Source: Paraburkholderia sacchari
GTDB lineage: Bacteria; Pseudomonadota; Gammaproteobacteria; Burkholderiales; Burkholderiaceae
Assembly (NCBI RefSeq): GCF_000785435.2
Contig: NZ_JTDB02000002.1
Location: 1,034,284 to 1,098,283 of the forward strand
Length of the DNA: 64,000 nt
Direction of reading: 5' to 3'
The position numbers were made by a program, and so were the translations under genes. Of this stretch, positions 1 to 7,903 are shown in pieces. Below the pieces are notes generated by a model. The model had not been told where the DNA came from. It did not search any database and saw nothing but the letters and a program-made list of their open reading frames with translations. The first letter of the stretch is position 1, and each line of letters opens with the position of its first letter.

Positions 1-76
1 CGTTTTCGGTTTCCGGCGAACAGGCGAGGCGATAGCTTTGGCCGAGAATCGTCGCTTCGATCTGTTTGGTCGTCAT
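1..76 (-). CDS. zapA: Cell division protein ZapA, N-terminal part (cut by window edge)
   Basis: Only the first ~25 codons are present. They read MTTKQIEATILGQSYRLACS and continue with PETEN, which is the characteristic start of ZapA, a small protein that bundles FtsZ filaments at the division ring. The ATG at 74-76 overlaps the TGA of the upstream coiled-coil gene as ATGA, so the two are probably translationally coupled. The rest of the gene lies left of the window. The identification rests on the N-terminal motif and on the position behind a ZapB-like gene, an arrangement common in proteobacteria. Confidence 0.8.
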   Translation of the reverse strand, partial: MTTKQIEATILGQSYRLACSPETEN

Positions 77-423
77 GCATTTTCTCCGTGGCGAGCCGCG
101 TTGTCGTCGTCAGCGTTTTGCGACGGCCCGAGCAAGTCGAGCTGGTTGTCGCGCTCCGCGCCCGTGCGTGCACGCGGCAGCTTTTCGAGGATTGCGTTCA
201 GACGGACCTGGGCGTCGTCGATCTTGGCCGAGAGCCCATCTCGCTCGGCCTGCAGCGCGTTGCGCTCTTCGCGCACCTGGTCGAGTTCGGCGCGGGTCGC
301 TTCGCACTGCGCCTGCAATTGCGCAAGTTGCTCTTCGAGCGCCACGCGTGCTTCATGATGGCGCTGATTAATCTCGATCAGCCGCCCGATGTTTTGTGAG
401 AGTGTTTCGAGTTCGTTGAGCAT
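73..423 (-). CDS. Coiled-coil protein, ZapB/TIGR02449-like, upstream of zapA
   Basis: A 116-residue protein that is almost entirely heptad-rich coiled coil: residues ~5-85 are dense in Leu, Glu, Gln and Arg, with no Gly or Pro breaks. A short polar C-terminal tail follows. It lies directly before zapA with a 4-nt ATGA overlap. Small coiled-coil proteins in this position (TIGR02449/ZapB-like families) are thought to act in division-site organisation. Family membership is inferred from composition and context, because coiled coils carry little diagnostic sequence. No signal peptide or membrane segment is visible, so it should be cytosolic. Confidence 0.65.
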   Translation of the reverse strand: MLNELETLSQNIGRLIEINQRHHEARVALEEQLAQLQAQCEATRAELDQVREERNALQAERDGLSAKIDDAQVRLNAILEKLPRARTGAERDNQLDLLGPSQNADDDNAARHGENA

Positions 424-825
424 CTGCTGCGTCCTCTAAAGACAGGCATTCTAGCGCGGATTGTCGCGTATTCCGACAACTGCGACGTTTCCAGACGTAA
501 CAGCACCGCTTCATGTTGGCTTCTTGCCGTTTTTGGACCGACATGGGCCGGCAGGCGACAGCCGGGAACGCGTTTTGCGCCGTGCGAGGGCCGGCCCTCA
601 TATCGCGGTTGTCGCCGCGTTTCGCGCAATAATGACGCTTTCTTGACGCTCGCACGGGGCCCTCCTACACTTGCCAGCCTCCGTTTCGCCCTCTAACGAT
701 CGCGCGTGTCAGTGTCCCGGGATCGACCCCTTTCGACGATGCGAACCGTCAACTCCGATAAATCGCGCGGCACCCATGCGCCGGCTTCGCCGCGCGCTTG
801 CGGCGCCAATGTGCTGCGTCGCACG
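424..825. other. Intergenic region between the zapA operon and btuC
   Basis: A 400-bp divergent region. It must hold promoters for the zapA-side operon (reading left) and the cobalamin operon (reading right). The btuC frame stays open upstream, with a GTG at 706 and an ATG at 739, so part of it may be coding. I looked for a cobalamin riboswitch (B12-box consensus and the GC-rich core) on both strands and did not recognise one. No other RNA or repeat was seen. Confidence 0.4.
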
Positions 826-1848
826 ATGAATGCGCGCCGCGCGGCAACGATCTGGTGCGTGCTTGCCGTGGCCGCGCTCGCGGTCTTCGTGGCGTCGCTC
901 GCGATCGGCAGCGTCCCGGTGACGTTCGCGCAGGCGCTGCATGCGCTCGTGCCCGCCGCACCGGGCGCTACGGCTGCACAAAACGCCAACGACATGGCAA
1001 GCGAGGTCGTGCGCACGCTGCGCTTGCCGCGCGCGCTCGGCGGCTTCGCGTGCGGCGCGCTGCTCGCGCTCGCGGGCGCGCTGCTTCAGGTGCTGTTGCG
1101 CAATCCGCTCGCCGAACCGTACGTGCTGGGCGTTTCGGGCGGCGCTGCCGCGTTCGCGCTGGTGGCGATGATCGCGGGCGCCGCGTGGTGGGCCGTGCAG
1201 ACGAGCGCTTGTGCGGGCGCTTTCGTGTCGATCCTGCTCGTGCTCGGCCTCGCGCGCCGCGAGCTTTGGCGTGGCGAACCGCAGGACAGTTCTCCGCGCC
1301 TGTTGCTCACGGGCGCGGTGACGGCGGCGGGGTGGGGCGCGCTGATCACGCTGCTGCTGACGCTCGCTCCCGAAGCAAGCCTGCGCGGCATGCTGTTCTG
1401 GCTCACCGGCGACCTTAACGGCGCGGGCATGCCATGGTCAGCGCTGATTGCGCTTGCGCTCGTGCTTGGATTCGGCGTGAGCGCAGCGCCCCGCCTGAAC
1501 GTGCTGCTGCGCGGCGACGCGGCCGCCCAGGCGCTCGGCGTGCCGGTGCTGCGCTTGCGTGTGGGTGTTTATCTCGCGGCATCGCTCGCGGCGGCGGCGG
1601 CCGTCACCACGGGCGGCACCATCGGCTTCGTCGGGCTCGTCGTGCCGCACATGTTGCGGCTCGCGTTCGGCAACGACCAGCGCATGCTCGTGCCGGCGGC
1701 CGCGCTCGCGGGCGGTCTCGCAGTGATGGGCGCCGATCTCGTAGCGCGCACGATTGCCGCGCCCACGCAGTTGCCCGTGGGCGTCGTGACCGCGCTCGCG
1801 GGCGTACCGGTGTTCCTGTGGATGCTGCTCAAGAGGCGCACGCCATGA
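826..1848 (+). CDS. btuC: Cobalamin ABC transporter permease (FecCD family)
   Basis: About 340 residues with alternating hydrophobic segments typical of the 10-TM FecCD/BtuC permeases. Family marks include LRLPRALGGFACGALLALAG, then RNPLAEPYVLGVSGGAA, and near the C-terminus GTIGFVGLVVPHMLRL followed by PTQLPVGVVTALAGVP. It should form the inner-membrane channel for vitamin B12 or other corrinoids with BtuD and BtuF. The ATG at 826 puts the first hydrophobic helix close to the N-terminus; ATG 739 and GTG 706 are alternatives with no better ribosome binding site. The stop overlaps the btuD start (ATGA). FecCD permeases also move siderophores, but the cob/btu neighbours point to corrinoids. Confidence 0.88.
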   Translation: MNARRAATIWCVLAVAALAVFVASLAIGSVPVTFAQALHALVPAAPGATAAQNANDMASEVVRTLRLPRALGGFACGALLALAGALLQVLLRNPLAEPYVLGVSGGAAAFALVAMIAGAAWWAVQTSACAGAFVSILLVLGLARRELWRGEPQDSSPRLLLTGAVTAAGWGALITLLLTLAPEASLRGMLFWLTGDLNGAGMPWSALIALALVLGFGVSAAPRLNVLLRGDAAAQALGVPVLRLRVGVYLAASLAAAAAVTTGGTIGFVGLVVPHMLRLAFGNDQRMLVPAAALAGGLAVMGADLVARTIAAPTQLPVGVVTALAGVPVFLWMLLKRRTP

Positions 1849-2684
1849 GCATCGACGCCAGCCACCACGCTTCAGGTCACAACCCGGCCTACGAAAAGCC
1901 GCTGCTCGCTACGCATGCGCTTACGTTGCGCACGGGCGCGCGCACGCTGATCGAAGGGCTCACGCAGTGCTTCGATGCGGGCGAGATCTGGTGCGTGGCC
2001 GGCGCGAACGGCGCGGGCAAGACCACCTTGATCGCAACGCTCGCGGGCCTGCGCGAGAGCGCGGCGGGCCACGTCGAAGTCGACGGCATTGCGTTGCGCG
2101 ACTGGCAGCCGGTGCGCCTGGCGCTTCGCCGCGCATTGATGCCGCAAGACGTGCGCGACGCATTCAGCGCGAGCGTGCTCGACACGGTGCTGCTCAATCG
2201 CTATCCGCACCTCGTGGGCTGGGGCTGGGAAAGCGAGGAGGATCGCGCCGCCGCGCACGCCGCGCTTGCGACGCTCGGTCTTGAAGCCTTCGCCGCGCGC
2301 GATGTGCTCTCGCTTTCGGGCGGCGAGCGCCAGCGCGTCGCGCTGGCGGCGGTGCTCTGCCAGGGCGCGCCGCTTTTGCTGCTCGACGAGCCGCTCTCGC
2401 ATCTGGACCTGCATCATCAGATCGCCTGCATGGAAGCGCTTTCGCACTGGGTGAATACCGGGTCGCGCGTGGTCGTGTTTTCCTGTCACGATCTCAATCT
2501 TGCACGGCGCTACGCGACGCACGCCCTGCTGCTCGACGGCCGTGGTGGCTGCTTCGCGGGTCCCGTGCGCGACGTGCTCACGGCGGAGCGCGCGAGCGCG
2601 GCCTTCGGCCACCCCCTCAGGCTGATCCGTGAGGGCGTGCACGAGGCGCTCGTGGCTGCTTTCGAACTTCCACGCGAGCGCTGA
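1845..2684 (+). CDS. btuD: Cobalamin ABC transporter ATP-binding protein
   Basis: A 279-residue ABC ATPase. Walker A GANGAGKTT lies at residues 53-61, the signature LSGGERQRVALA begins near 157, Walker B LLLLDEP holds D181/E182, and the H-loop is in SCHD. It should hydrolyse ATP to drive corrinoid import through BtuC. The ATG overlaps the btuC stop by 4 nt, indicating translational coupling. The first ~20 residues are polar, His-rich and longer than in many homologues. Substrate assignment rests on context: cobT, cobS and the phosphatase follow in the same direction. Confidence 0.88.
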   Translation: MSIDASHHASGHNPAYEKPLLATHALTLRTGARTLIEGLTQCFDAGEIWCVAGANGAGKTTLIATLAGLRESAAGHVEVDGIALRDWQPVRLALRRALMPQDVRDAFSASVLDTVLLNRYPHLVGWGWESEEDRAAAHAALATLGLEAFAARDVLSLSGGERQRVALAAVLCQGAPLLLLDEPLSHLDLHHQIACMEALSHWVNTGSRVVVFSCHDLNLARRYATHALLLDGRGGCFAGPVRDVLTAERASAAFGHPLRLIREGVHEALVAAFELPRER

Positions 2685-2705
2685 CGCCTTCTGCGCGCGA
2701 GCGGT

Positions 2706-2741
2706 ATTGAACCGCGCGTTGAACCGCGCATTGAACCGAAC
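2706..2741 (+). repeat. Three 12-bp tandem repeats in the cobT leader
   Basis: Two near-identical units, ATTGAACCGCGC and GTTGAACCGCGC, are followed by a third, diverged unit ATTGAACCGAAC. They fill most of the gap between the btuD stop (2684) and the cobT ATG (2752). They are noncoding and of unknown role; replication slippage is the simplest origin. Confidence 0.7.
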
Positions 2742-2751
2742 TGAAACCAAC

Positions 2752-3831
2752 ATGACTTCAACGCTTTCCGAATTGCTGGCTGTCGAGCCGCTCGATCCGT
2801 CGCTGCGCAACGCGCTTCAGCACCTCATCGACTCCAAGACCAAGCCCCCCGGCAGCCTCGGTCGACTCGAGGCGCTCGCGCGCCAGCTCGGCTTGATCCA
2901 GCGCAGCACGCGCCCGAGCGTCGAGCGTCCCGTGATGATCGTGTTCGCTGGCGACCACGGCATCGCCAACGAAGGCGTGAGCCCGTATCCGCAGGCAGTG
3001 ACCGCACAGATGGTCGCGAACTTCATCGCGGGCGGCGCGGCCATCAACGCGTTCAGCGCCGTGGCAGGACTCGAGCTGGAGATCGTCGATGCCGGGGTTG
3101 CAACCCCATTGCCGCCTCTGCCGCCGTTAGCTGACATTTCAAGGCTCGTCTCGCTGCCGCTCGCGCGCGGCACGCGCAACTTCGCGCACGAACCCGCGAT
3201 GACGCGCGACGAGGCCATTGCCGCGCTCGCGGCGGGCGCGGCGCGCGTGCGTCATCACGCGGCGCTCGGCACCAACGTGATCGGTTTCGGCGAGATGGGC
3301 ATTGCGAATACGTCATCGGCTGCGTGCCTGATGAGCCGCCTGTGCGGCGTGCCCATCGACGAATGCGTGGGGCGCGGCACGGGGCTCGACAACGCGGGCC
3401 TCGCGCGCAAGCGCAACGTGCTCGCGGCGGCGCTCGCACGTCACCCGAATGCGCGCGAGCCGATCGATGTGCTCGCAACCTTCGGCGGCTTCGAGATCGC
3501 GATGATGGCGGGCGCGTTTCTCGAAGCGGCGCGCCAGCGCATGGCGATTCTCGTCGATGGTTTCATCGCGACTTCGGCGCTGCTGGTGGCGGACGCGCTC
3601 GCGCCGCACGTGCGCGAGTATTGCGTGTTCGCGCATGCGTCGAACGAGGCGGGGCATCGGCGCATGCTCGATCATTTCGGCGCGCGCGAACTGCTCGCAC
3701 TCGATCTGCGTCTGGGCGAGGGCACGGGCGCCGCGCTGGCCGTGCCGCTCCTGCGCGCGGCCGTGGCATTTCTCAATGAAATGGCGAGCTTCGAGTCCGC
3801 CGGCGTGGACGAGAGCGAGCGTGGGCATTGA
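2752..3831 (+). CDS. cobT: Nicotinate-nucleotide--dimethylbenzimidazole phosphoribosyltransferase
   Basis: A 359-residue protein, the same length as the enterobacterial enzyme. CobT activates the lower ligand of cobalamin by moving ribose-phosphate from nicotinate mononucleotide to 5,6-dimethylbenzimidazole, giving alpha-ribazole phosphate. Visible marks are KPPGSLGRLE near the N-terminus, FAGDHGIANEGVSPYP, GFGEMGIANT, and the C-terminal LRLGEGTGAALA that carries the catalytic Glu (Glu323 here). The ATG at 2752 gives the canonical N-terminus. cobS follows with overlap, making a compact nucleotide-loop module. Confidence 0.96.
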   Translation: MTSTLSELLAVEPLDPSLRNALQHLIDSKTKPPGSLGRLEALARQLGLIQRSTRPSVERPVMIVFAGDHGIANEGVSPYPQAVTAQMVANFIAGGAAINAFSAVAGLELEIVDAGVATPLPPLPPLADISRLVSLPLARGTRNFAHEPAMTRDEAIAALAAGAARVRHHAALGTNVIGFGEMGIANTSSAACLMSRLCGVPIDECVGRGTGLDNAGLARKRNVLAAALARHPNAREPIDVLATFGGFEIAMMAGAFLEAARQRMAILVDGFIATSALLVADALAPHVREYCVFAHASNEAGHRRMLDHFGARELLALDLRLGEGTGAALAVPLLRAAVAFLNEMASFESAGVDESERGH

Positions 3832-4595
3832 ATCCGCTGGCGGAACTGCGTTACTTCTTCACGGCGCTCGGCTATTTCACGCGCGTGCCGGTGCCGCGCT
3901 GGGTCGGCTTCGAGCCGCAATGGCTGAACGCGGCGGCGCGCTATTTTCCGCTGGTGGGCGCGTTGATCGGCGCGCTGGCGGCGCTTGTTTACCTCGCGGC
4001 GCTCCACGTGTTTCCCGCGAGCGTGGCGGTGCTGCTCTCGATGGCCGCGACGCTGCTCGCGACGGGCGCATTCCATGAAGACGGCCTCGCCGATTGCATC
4101 GACGCATTCGGCGGCGCGTATCAGCGCGAGGACGTGCTGCGCATCATGCACGACTCGCGCATCGGCGCGTTCGGCGCCATCGGCATCGTGGTCTCGCTGG
4201 CGCTGAAGTGGCAGACGCTTGCCGCGCTGCCGCCGTTGCGTGCCGCCACGCTCATGATCGCCGGCCATGCGGCGAGCCGCGCGCTCGCGATCAGCTACCT
4301 CGTCTCGCTCGATTACGTGCGGCCCGAGGGCAAGGCCAAGCCGGTCGCGCAACGCATGAGCGCGCTCGCGCTCGCCTGTGCGTTCGTGTTCGGCCTGCCG
4401 TGGCTCTTCTGGCCCGCGTGGCCGGACTGGCGCGCGGGCGTGGCCACGCTCGCGGTGCTCGGCATGCTGCGCTGTGGGCTCGGGCGGTATTTCGTGCGGC
4501 GCATCGGCGGTTACACGGGCGATTGCCTCGGCTTCGCGCAGCAGGTGTTCGAGCTCGCGATCTATTTGATGGGGCTCGCATGGATCTCGTCCTGA
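3828..4595 (+). CDS. cobS: Adenosylcobinamide-GDP ribazoletransferase (cobalamin synthase)
   Basis: A 255-residue multi-spanning membrane protein that joins GDP-activated cobinamide to alpha-ribazole (phosphate), the last assembly step of cobalamin. The N-terminus LRYFFTALGYFTRVPVP and the acidic motif HEDGLADCIDAFGG are diagnostic of CobS; the Asp/Glu residues probably bind Mg2+. The start is a TTG at 3828 that overlaps the cobT TGA (TTGA). The unusual start is preferred because it gives the conserved N-terminus and fits the tight overlaps of the operon. Confidence 0.94.
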   Translation: MNPLAELRYFFTALGYFTRVPVPRWVGFEPQWLNAAARYFPLVGALIGALAALVYLAALHVFPASVAVLLSMAATLLATGAFHEDGLADCIDAFGGAYQREDVLRIMHDSRIGAFGAIGIVVSLALKWQTLAALPPLRAATLMIAGHAASRALAISYLVSLDYVRPEGKAKPVAQRMSALALACAFVFGLPWLFWPAWPDWRAGVATLAVLGMLRCGLGRYFVRRIGGYTGDCLGFAQQVFELAIYLMGLAWISS

Positions 4596-5170
4596 TTCGT
4601 CATCCTGCCGTGGCGGTGGAGACGGGCGTGTGTTACGGCAAATCCGACGTGGCGCTTGCCGCAGCCGCCGATGCCGGCGCGGCGTCGATTGCCGCTCGCC
4701 TTGCGGCGCTCGACGTGCGCGCGCCGCAACGCATCGAAACGAGTCCGCTTGCGCGTTGCGCGAGCGTGGCACGGGTGCTCGGGCAGATGCACGACGGCGT
4801 GGCTCCGCATGAAGATGCGCGTCTTGCGGAGATGGACTTCGGCGCGTGGGAGATGGAGCGCTGGGACGCCATCGAGCGCGCGCAGATCGACGCCTGGGCC
4901 GCCGACTTCGAGCATGCGCGCGCGCATGGCGGCGAGAGCGTCGCGCAGTTCTACGCGCGGGTGTCGGCGTGGTTCGATGGGCTCGATGCCGGGGCGCACG
5001 AGCGCGTCTGGGCCGTTGCGCATGCGGGCGTGATTCGCGCGGTTGCCGCGCGCGCGTTAGACTTGCCGTTCGCGCGCTGCGCCCGCTGGCCGCTCGGCAT
5101 GGCGGCGATCGTCACGTTGCGCCGCGAGTCGTCGGGCGGCGAGTGGCTGCTCGCACGCTGGAACGCGTGA
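4580..5170 (+). CDS. cobC: Alpha-ribazole phosphatase (histidine phosphatase superfamily)
   Basis: A 196-residue protein that starts inside the 3' end of cobS (16-nt overlap). The N-terminal LVLIRHPAV has the phospho-accepting His of the histidine phosphatases, with RHP in place of the more usual RHG. Further marks are ETSPLARC, the acidic MDFGAWE, and VAHAGVIRAV near the C-terminus. The expected role is dephosphorylation of alpha-ribazole 5'-phosphate (or of the CobS product) in nucleotide-loop assembly. Specificity is inferred from the operon. Do not confuse this gene with the aminotransferase called cobC in Pseudomonas nomenclature. Confidence 0.88.
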   Translation: MDLVLIRHPAVAVETGVCYGKSDVALAAAADAGAASIAARLAALDVRAPQRIETSPLARCASVARVLGQMHDGVAPHEDARLAEMDFGAWEMERWDAIERAQIDAWAADFEHARAHGGESVAQFYARVSAWFDGLDAGAHERVWAVAHAGVIRAVAARALDLPFARCARWPLGMAAIVTLRRESSGGEWLLARWNA

Positions 5171-5200
5171 CATGCGCCGCCGGTTTATTCGGATCCCGGA

Positions 5201-6223
5201 TTAATTCGCGGTGCTCGCATCACGCGAACGCGCGCGATCGAGATCCTCGCACAACTGCGCCGCGCCTTGCGCGATGCGCGGCCCGGGCCGCGTGAGCAGA
5301 TCGCCGTCGATGGAGAAGAGATTGCCGCGCGCCACAGCCTGCACCTGGGGCCACGCGCGCCAGTGCGCGAGCGCGGGCAGCGGCTGGTCCGGCGCCGTCG
5401 CGCCTTGCGACGCGGTAATGATCGCATCGGGATTGGCGGCCAGCACGGCTTCGGTGGAGAGCGTGGGCACCAGCGGGCGCAGCGCGGCAAAGACGTTGCG
5501 TCCGCCGCATAGCGCGATCACGTCGCTGATCATGTGCTCGCCGTTGATCGTCATGAGCGGCCGGTCCCAGACTTCGTAAAACACCTTCACCGGCGCGCGC
5601 AGCGAGTAACGCGTGCGCAATTGCGCGATCGTGCGGCGATACGCGAGCGCCGCTTGCGCAGCGGTTTTTTGCGTGCCTAGCAGCGCGCCGAGCCGCGTGA
5701 GCGAGGTTGCCACGTCGTCGAGCCGATGCGGCTCGCTGAAGAAGAGCGGGATGTGCAGCTCGCGCAGGCGGTCGATTTGCTGCTGCGCATTGCCATGCCG
5801 CCATACGACGATCAGATCGGGCTTGAGCGCGGCGATGCGTTCGAGGTCGAACGCGCGGTTATCGCCGACGCGCGGCACGCTTTGCGCCTGCGGCGGGTAA
5901 TCGCTGTAGGCGACCGCGCCCACGAGCTTCGCGCCGCCGCCCGCTGCGTAGATCAACTCGGTTGCGTGCGGCGAGAGGCTGATGACGCGTTGTGCGGGCG
6001 CGGCGAGCGTGACGGTTTCGCCGGCATCGTCGACGGCGCTGATTGTGGCGGCGCAGGCGGTTCCGGTTGCGAGTGCAGCGCAAGCGGTGCAAGCCGCGAC
6101 GAAGATGCGGGTCGAGAGACCGATCCACGCGTCCCGGGCCATGCCATATCGCTGTGCGGCTTCGCGCAGATTGCCGCCGTGCGCGATCATGCGCGCGGCG
6201 GTGTCGAGTTGTACCTCAGACAT
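5201..6223 (-). CDS. btuF: Cobalamin-binding periplasmic protein BtuF with a decarboxylase N-terminal remnant fused
   Basis: The 340-residue product has two parts. Residues ~60-335 are a class III periplasmic binding protein of the BtuF type (RVISLSPHATELIYAAGG, YSDYPPQAQSVPRVGDN, LKPDLIVVWRHGN, EVWDRPLMTINGEHMISDV). It should deliver corrinoids to BtuC. A secretion signal is visible at ~40-58 (IFVAACTACAALATGTACA). Residues ~12-38 instead match the start of threonine-phosphate decarboxylase (AHGGNLREAAQRYG, then DAWIGLST). The junction falls at residue ~38-40. The ATG at 6223 overlaps the cbiB stop. The real BtuF start may be Met28 (6142), which would leave a 31-residue signal peptide. Whether the long form is exported is unknown. 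Confidence 0.88.
   Translation of the reverse strand: MSEVQLDTAARMIAHGGNLREAAQRYGMARDAWIGLSTRIFVAACTACAALATGTACAATISAVDDAGETVTLAAPAQRVISLSPHATELIYAAGGGAKLVGAVAYSDYPPQAQSVPRVGDNRAFDLERIAALKPDLIVVWRHGNAQQQIDRLRELHIPLFFSEPHRLDDVATSLTRLGALLGTQKTAAQAALAYRRTIAQLRTRYSLRAPVKVFYEVWDRPLMTINGEHMISDVIALCGGRNVFAALRPLVPTLSTEAVLAANPDAIITASQGATAPDQPLPALAHWRAWPQVQAVARGNLFSIDGDLLTRPGPRIAQGAAQLCEDLDRARSRDASTAN
6104..6223 (-). pseudogene. 5' remnant of L-threonine-O-3-phosphate decarboxylase (CobD/CobC) fused in frame to btuF
   Basis: The first ~38 codons after cbiB encode AHGGNLREAAQRYGMARDAW and then IGLST. This is the conserved N-terminus of the PLP enzyme that makes (R)-1-aminopropan-2-ol phosphate, where family members normally continue as DLSTGINP. 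Here the frame runs directly into a BtuF signal peptide. The PLP domain of roughly 300 residues, including its lysine, is absent. In related genomes the enzyme gene commonly sits next to cbiB, so a deletion joining its 5' end to btuF is the likely explanation. The start codon and its overlap with cbiB are retained. Confidence 0.72.
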
Positions 6224-7160
6224 GGGTTGCCACGCTCAGGAAAGCCAGTGCAAGGAGCACGGCGAGCCAAAGGATCGTCGTGCGCTCGACCAGACGCAAC
6301 GCGGCAGCCACGTCTTCGGCGCGCGGCGGCGCGCCCGCGCCGAGCGCGGGACGTTCCTCCACGGCGCCGTGGTAGACCGCCGCGCCGCCCAGCAGCACGT
6401 TCAGGCTGCCCGCGCCGGCGGCCATCACCGGACCCGCGTTCGGGCTCTCCCAGCGCGGCGCCTGCTCGCGCCAGCAGCGCAGGGCGGCGCGCGTGTCGCC
6501 GAGCAGCGCATAGCCCGCGGCCGTGAGGCGCGCGGGAATCCAGTTGAGCCCGTCGTCGATGCGCGCGGCCGCCCAGCCGAAGCGCAAAAAGCGCGGCGTG
6601 CGATATCCCCACATGGCGTCGAGCGTGTTGGCGAGGCGAAACGCAAGGGCGCCGGGTCCGCCCGCAATCGCGAACCAGAACAGCGCGCCGAAGATCGCGT
6701 CGTTGCCGTTTTCGAGCGCGGATTCGCAGGCCGCGCGCGCAAGCGCGGTCGCGTCGGCGTTCGCGGTATCGCGCGAGACGATGCGCGCGGTCAGCGTGCG
6801 TGCGGCGCTGAGGTCGCGTTGCGCGAGCGCATGCGCAATCGGCGCGATGTGCTCTTCGAGGCTGCGCGCGCCGAGCGCGAACCACAGCAGCGCGATATGC
6901 AACGTCCACGCGAGCGGCCAGGGCAGCACGGCGCACAGCAGCGCCGCGAGCCCAACGGGCGGCGCAACGGCCAGCAGCCAGGCCGCGAGGCCGAGCGGGC
7001 GGCCGCGCCGGCCGGTGTTCAGCCGTTTTTCGATGTGGTTCGCGAGCTTGCCGAACGCAACCAGCGGATGCGCGTGGCGCGGCTCGCCAAGCCAGCGGTC
7101 GACGGCTACGCCCGCCACGGCGAGGGCGGCGGTGGCGGGCAGGCTCAGTGCCGTCAGCAC
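6216..7160 (-). CDS. cbiB: Adenosylcobinamide-phosphate synthase (CbiB/CobD)
   Basis: A 314-residue polytopic membrane protein that condenses adenosylcobyric acid with the aminopropanol (phosphate) arm. Family signatures are VDRWLGEPRHAHPLVAFG near the N-terminus and the block ESALENGNDAIFGALFWF, IAGGPGALAFRLANTLDAMW, then GYR. The start is a GTG at 7160 that overlaps the cobU stop. Its 3' end overlaps the btuF fusion frame. Loss of the neighbouring threonine-phosphate decarboxylase leaves its amino-alcohol substrate without an enzyme in this window. Confidence 0.93.
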   Translation of the reverse strand: MLTALSLPATAALAVAGVAVDRWLGEPRHAHPLVAFGKLANHIEKRLNTGRRGRPLGLAAWLLAVAPPVGLAALLCAVLPWPLAWTLHIALLWFALGARSLEEHIAPIAHALAQRDLSAARTLTARIVSRDTANADATALARAACESALENGNDAIFGALFWFAIAGGPGALAFRLANTLDAMWGYRTPRFLRFGWAAARIDDGLNWIPARLTAAGYALLGDTRAALRCWREQAPRWESPNAGPVMAAGAGSLNVLLGGAAVYHGAVEERPALGAGAPPRAEDVAAALRLVERTTILWLAVLLALAFLSVATHV

Positions 7161-7726
7161 GATGGCGGCGCTTTGAGCACGAGCGGCAGACCGGCCGCCA
7201 CGAGCGTCGCGCGGTCGGCGAGCGCGGCGATGCGCTGGTTCAGGCGGCCAAGCTCATCGACGTAAAGGCGCGTGGCCGCGCCCATCGGCACCACGCCCAT
7301 GCCGATCTCGTTGCTCACCACGAGCACGGCGCAGTCGGCGCGCCTCGCGCGCTCGCAGGCGGCGGCAAAGGCGTCGAGGCGGGCACGCCAGTCGGGCAGC
7401 GGCGTCTCGGACTCGGGCGGGCACAGCAGGTTGGCGAGCCAGAGCGTGAGGCAGTCGATCAGCACGCATTGGCCGGGTGTGGCTGCGGCGTTAAGCGCAC
7501 CGGCGAGATCGTGCGGCGCGACGATCAGCTCCCAATGGGCGGGCCGCCGCGCGCGATGATGCGCGACACGCGCGGCGAATTCGGCATCGGCGTGCTCGCC
7601 GCCAGGCATGCTGGCGGTGGCGATATAGGTGACCGGCAGGCCACTTTCGGTGGCGAGGCGTTCGGCGTAGGCGCTCTTGCCAGAACGCGCGCCGCCGACA
7701 ATGAAGGTGAGGTCGCGGGAAATCAT
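7154..7726 (-). CDS. cobU: Bifunctional adenosylcobinamide kinase/adenosylcobinamide-phosphate guanylyltransferase
   Basis: A 190-residue CobU/CobP protein. It has a P-loop GGARSGKS at residues 11-18, then AERLA, TYIATASMPGGEHADAE with the HHRARRPAHW segment, a Walker-B-like CVLIDCLTLWLANL, and VVSNEIGMGVVPMG. It phosphorylates adenosylcobinamide and transfers GMP to give the GDP-activated precursor used by CobS. It heads the minus-strand cob unit cobU-cbiB-btuF, which converges on the plus-strand btuCD-cobTSC unit with only ~30 bp between the stops. No cobalamin riboswitch was recognised upstream. Confidence 0.95.
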   Translation of the reverse strand: MISRDLTFIVGGARSGKSAYAERLATESGLPVTYIATASMPGGEHADAEFAARVAHHRARRPAHWELIVAPHDLAGALNAAATPGQCVLIDCLTLWLANLLCPPESETPLPDWRARLDAFAAACERARRADCAVLVVSNEIGMGVVPMGAATRLYVDELGRLNQRIAALADRATLVAAGLPLVLKAPPSC

Positions 7727-7903
7727 CGTGCGATTGTAGCGGCTAGTCTTTCGTCAGATCGATGGCGATGGCGGCGGGAGCGCGTGGCTGGACGCAGGGC
7801 GTTGCGCGGCGCAGCCCGCTCGAAGCCAGCCTCGATCCGACGCGCCTTTACGGCGCGACGGGGCTGAAACGGGCGCGCTTCAGCGAGGCCTGCTGAACCC
7901 GCT

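Noticed and set aside
424..825. Cobalamin riboswitch upstream of btuC
   Set aside because: No B12-box or core pattern was found by eye. This is not proof of absence, so it appears only as a low-interest finding.
5201..6223. BtuF N-terminal extension as a simple wrong start codon
   Set aside because: The extra residues are not random upstream translation. They match a specific conserved decarboxylase N-terminus and the ATG overlaps the cbiB stop, so the fusion is a genuine sequence feature even if BtuF itself starts at Met28.
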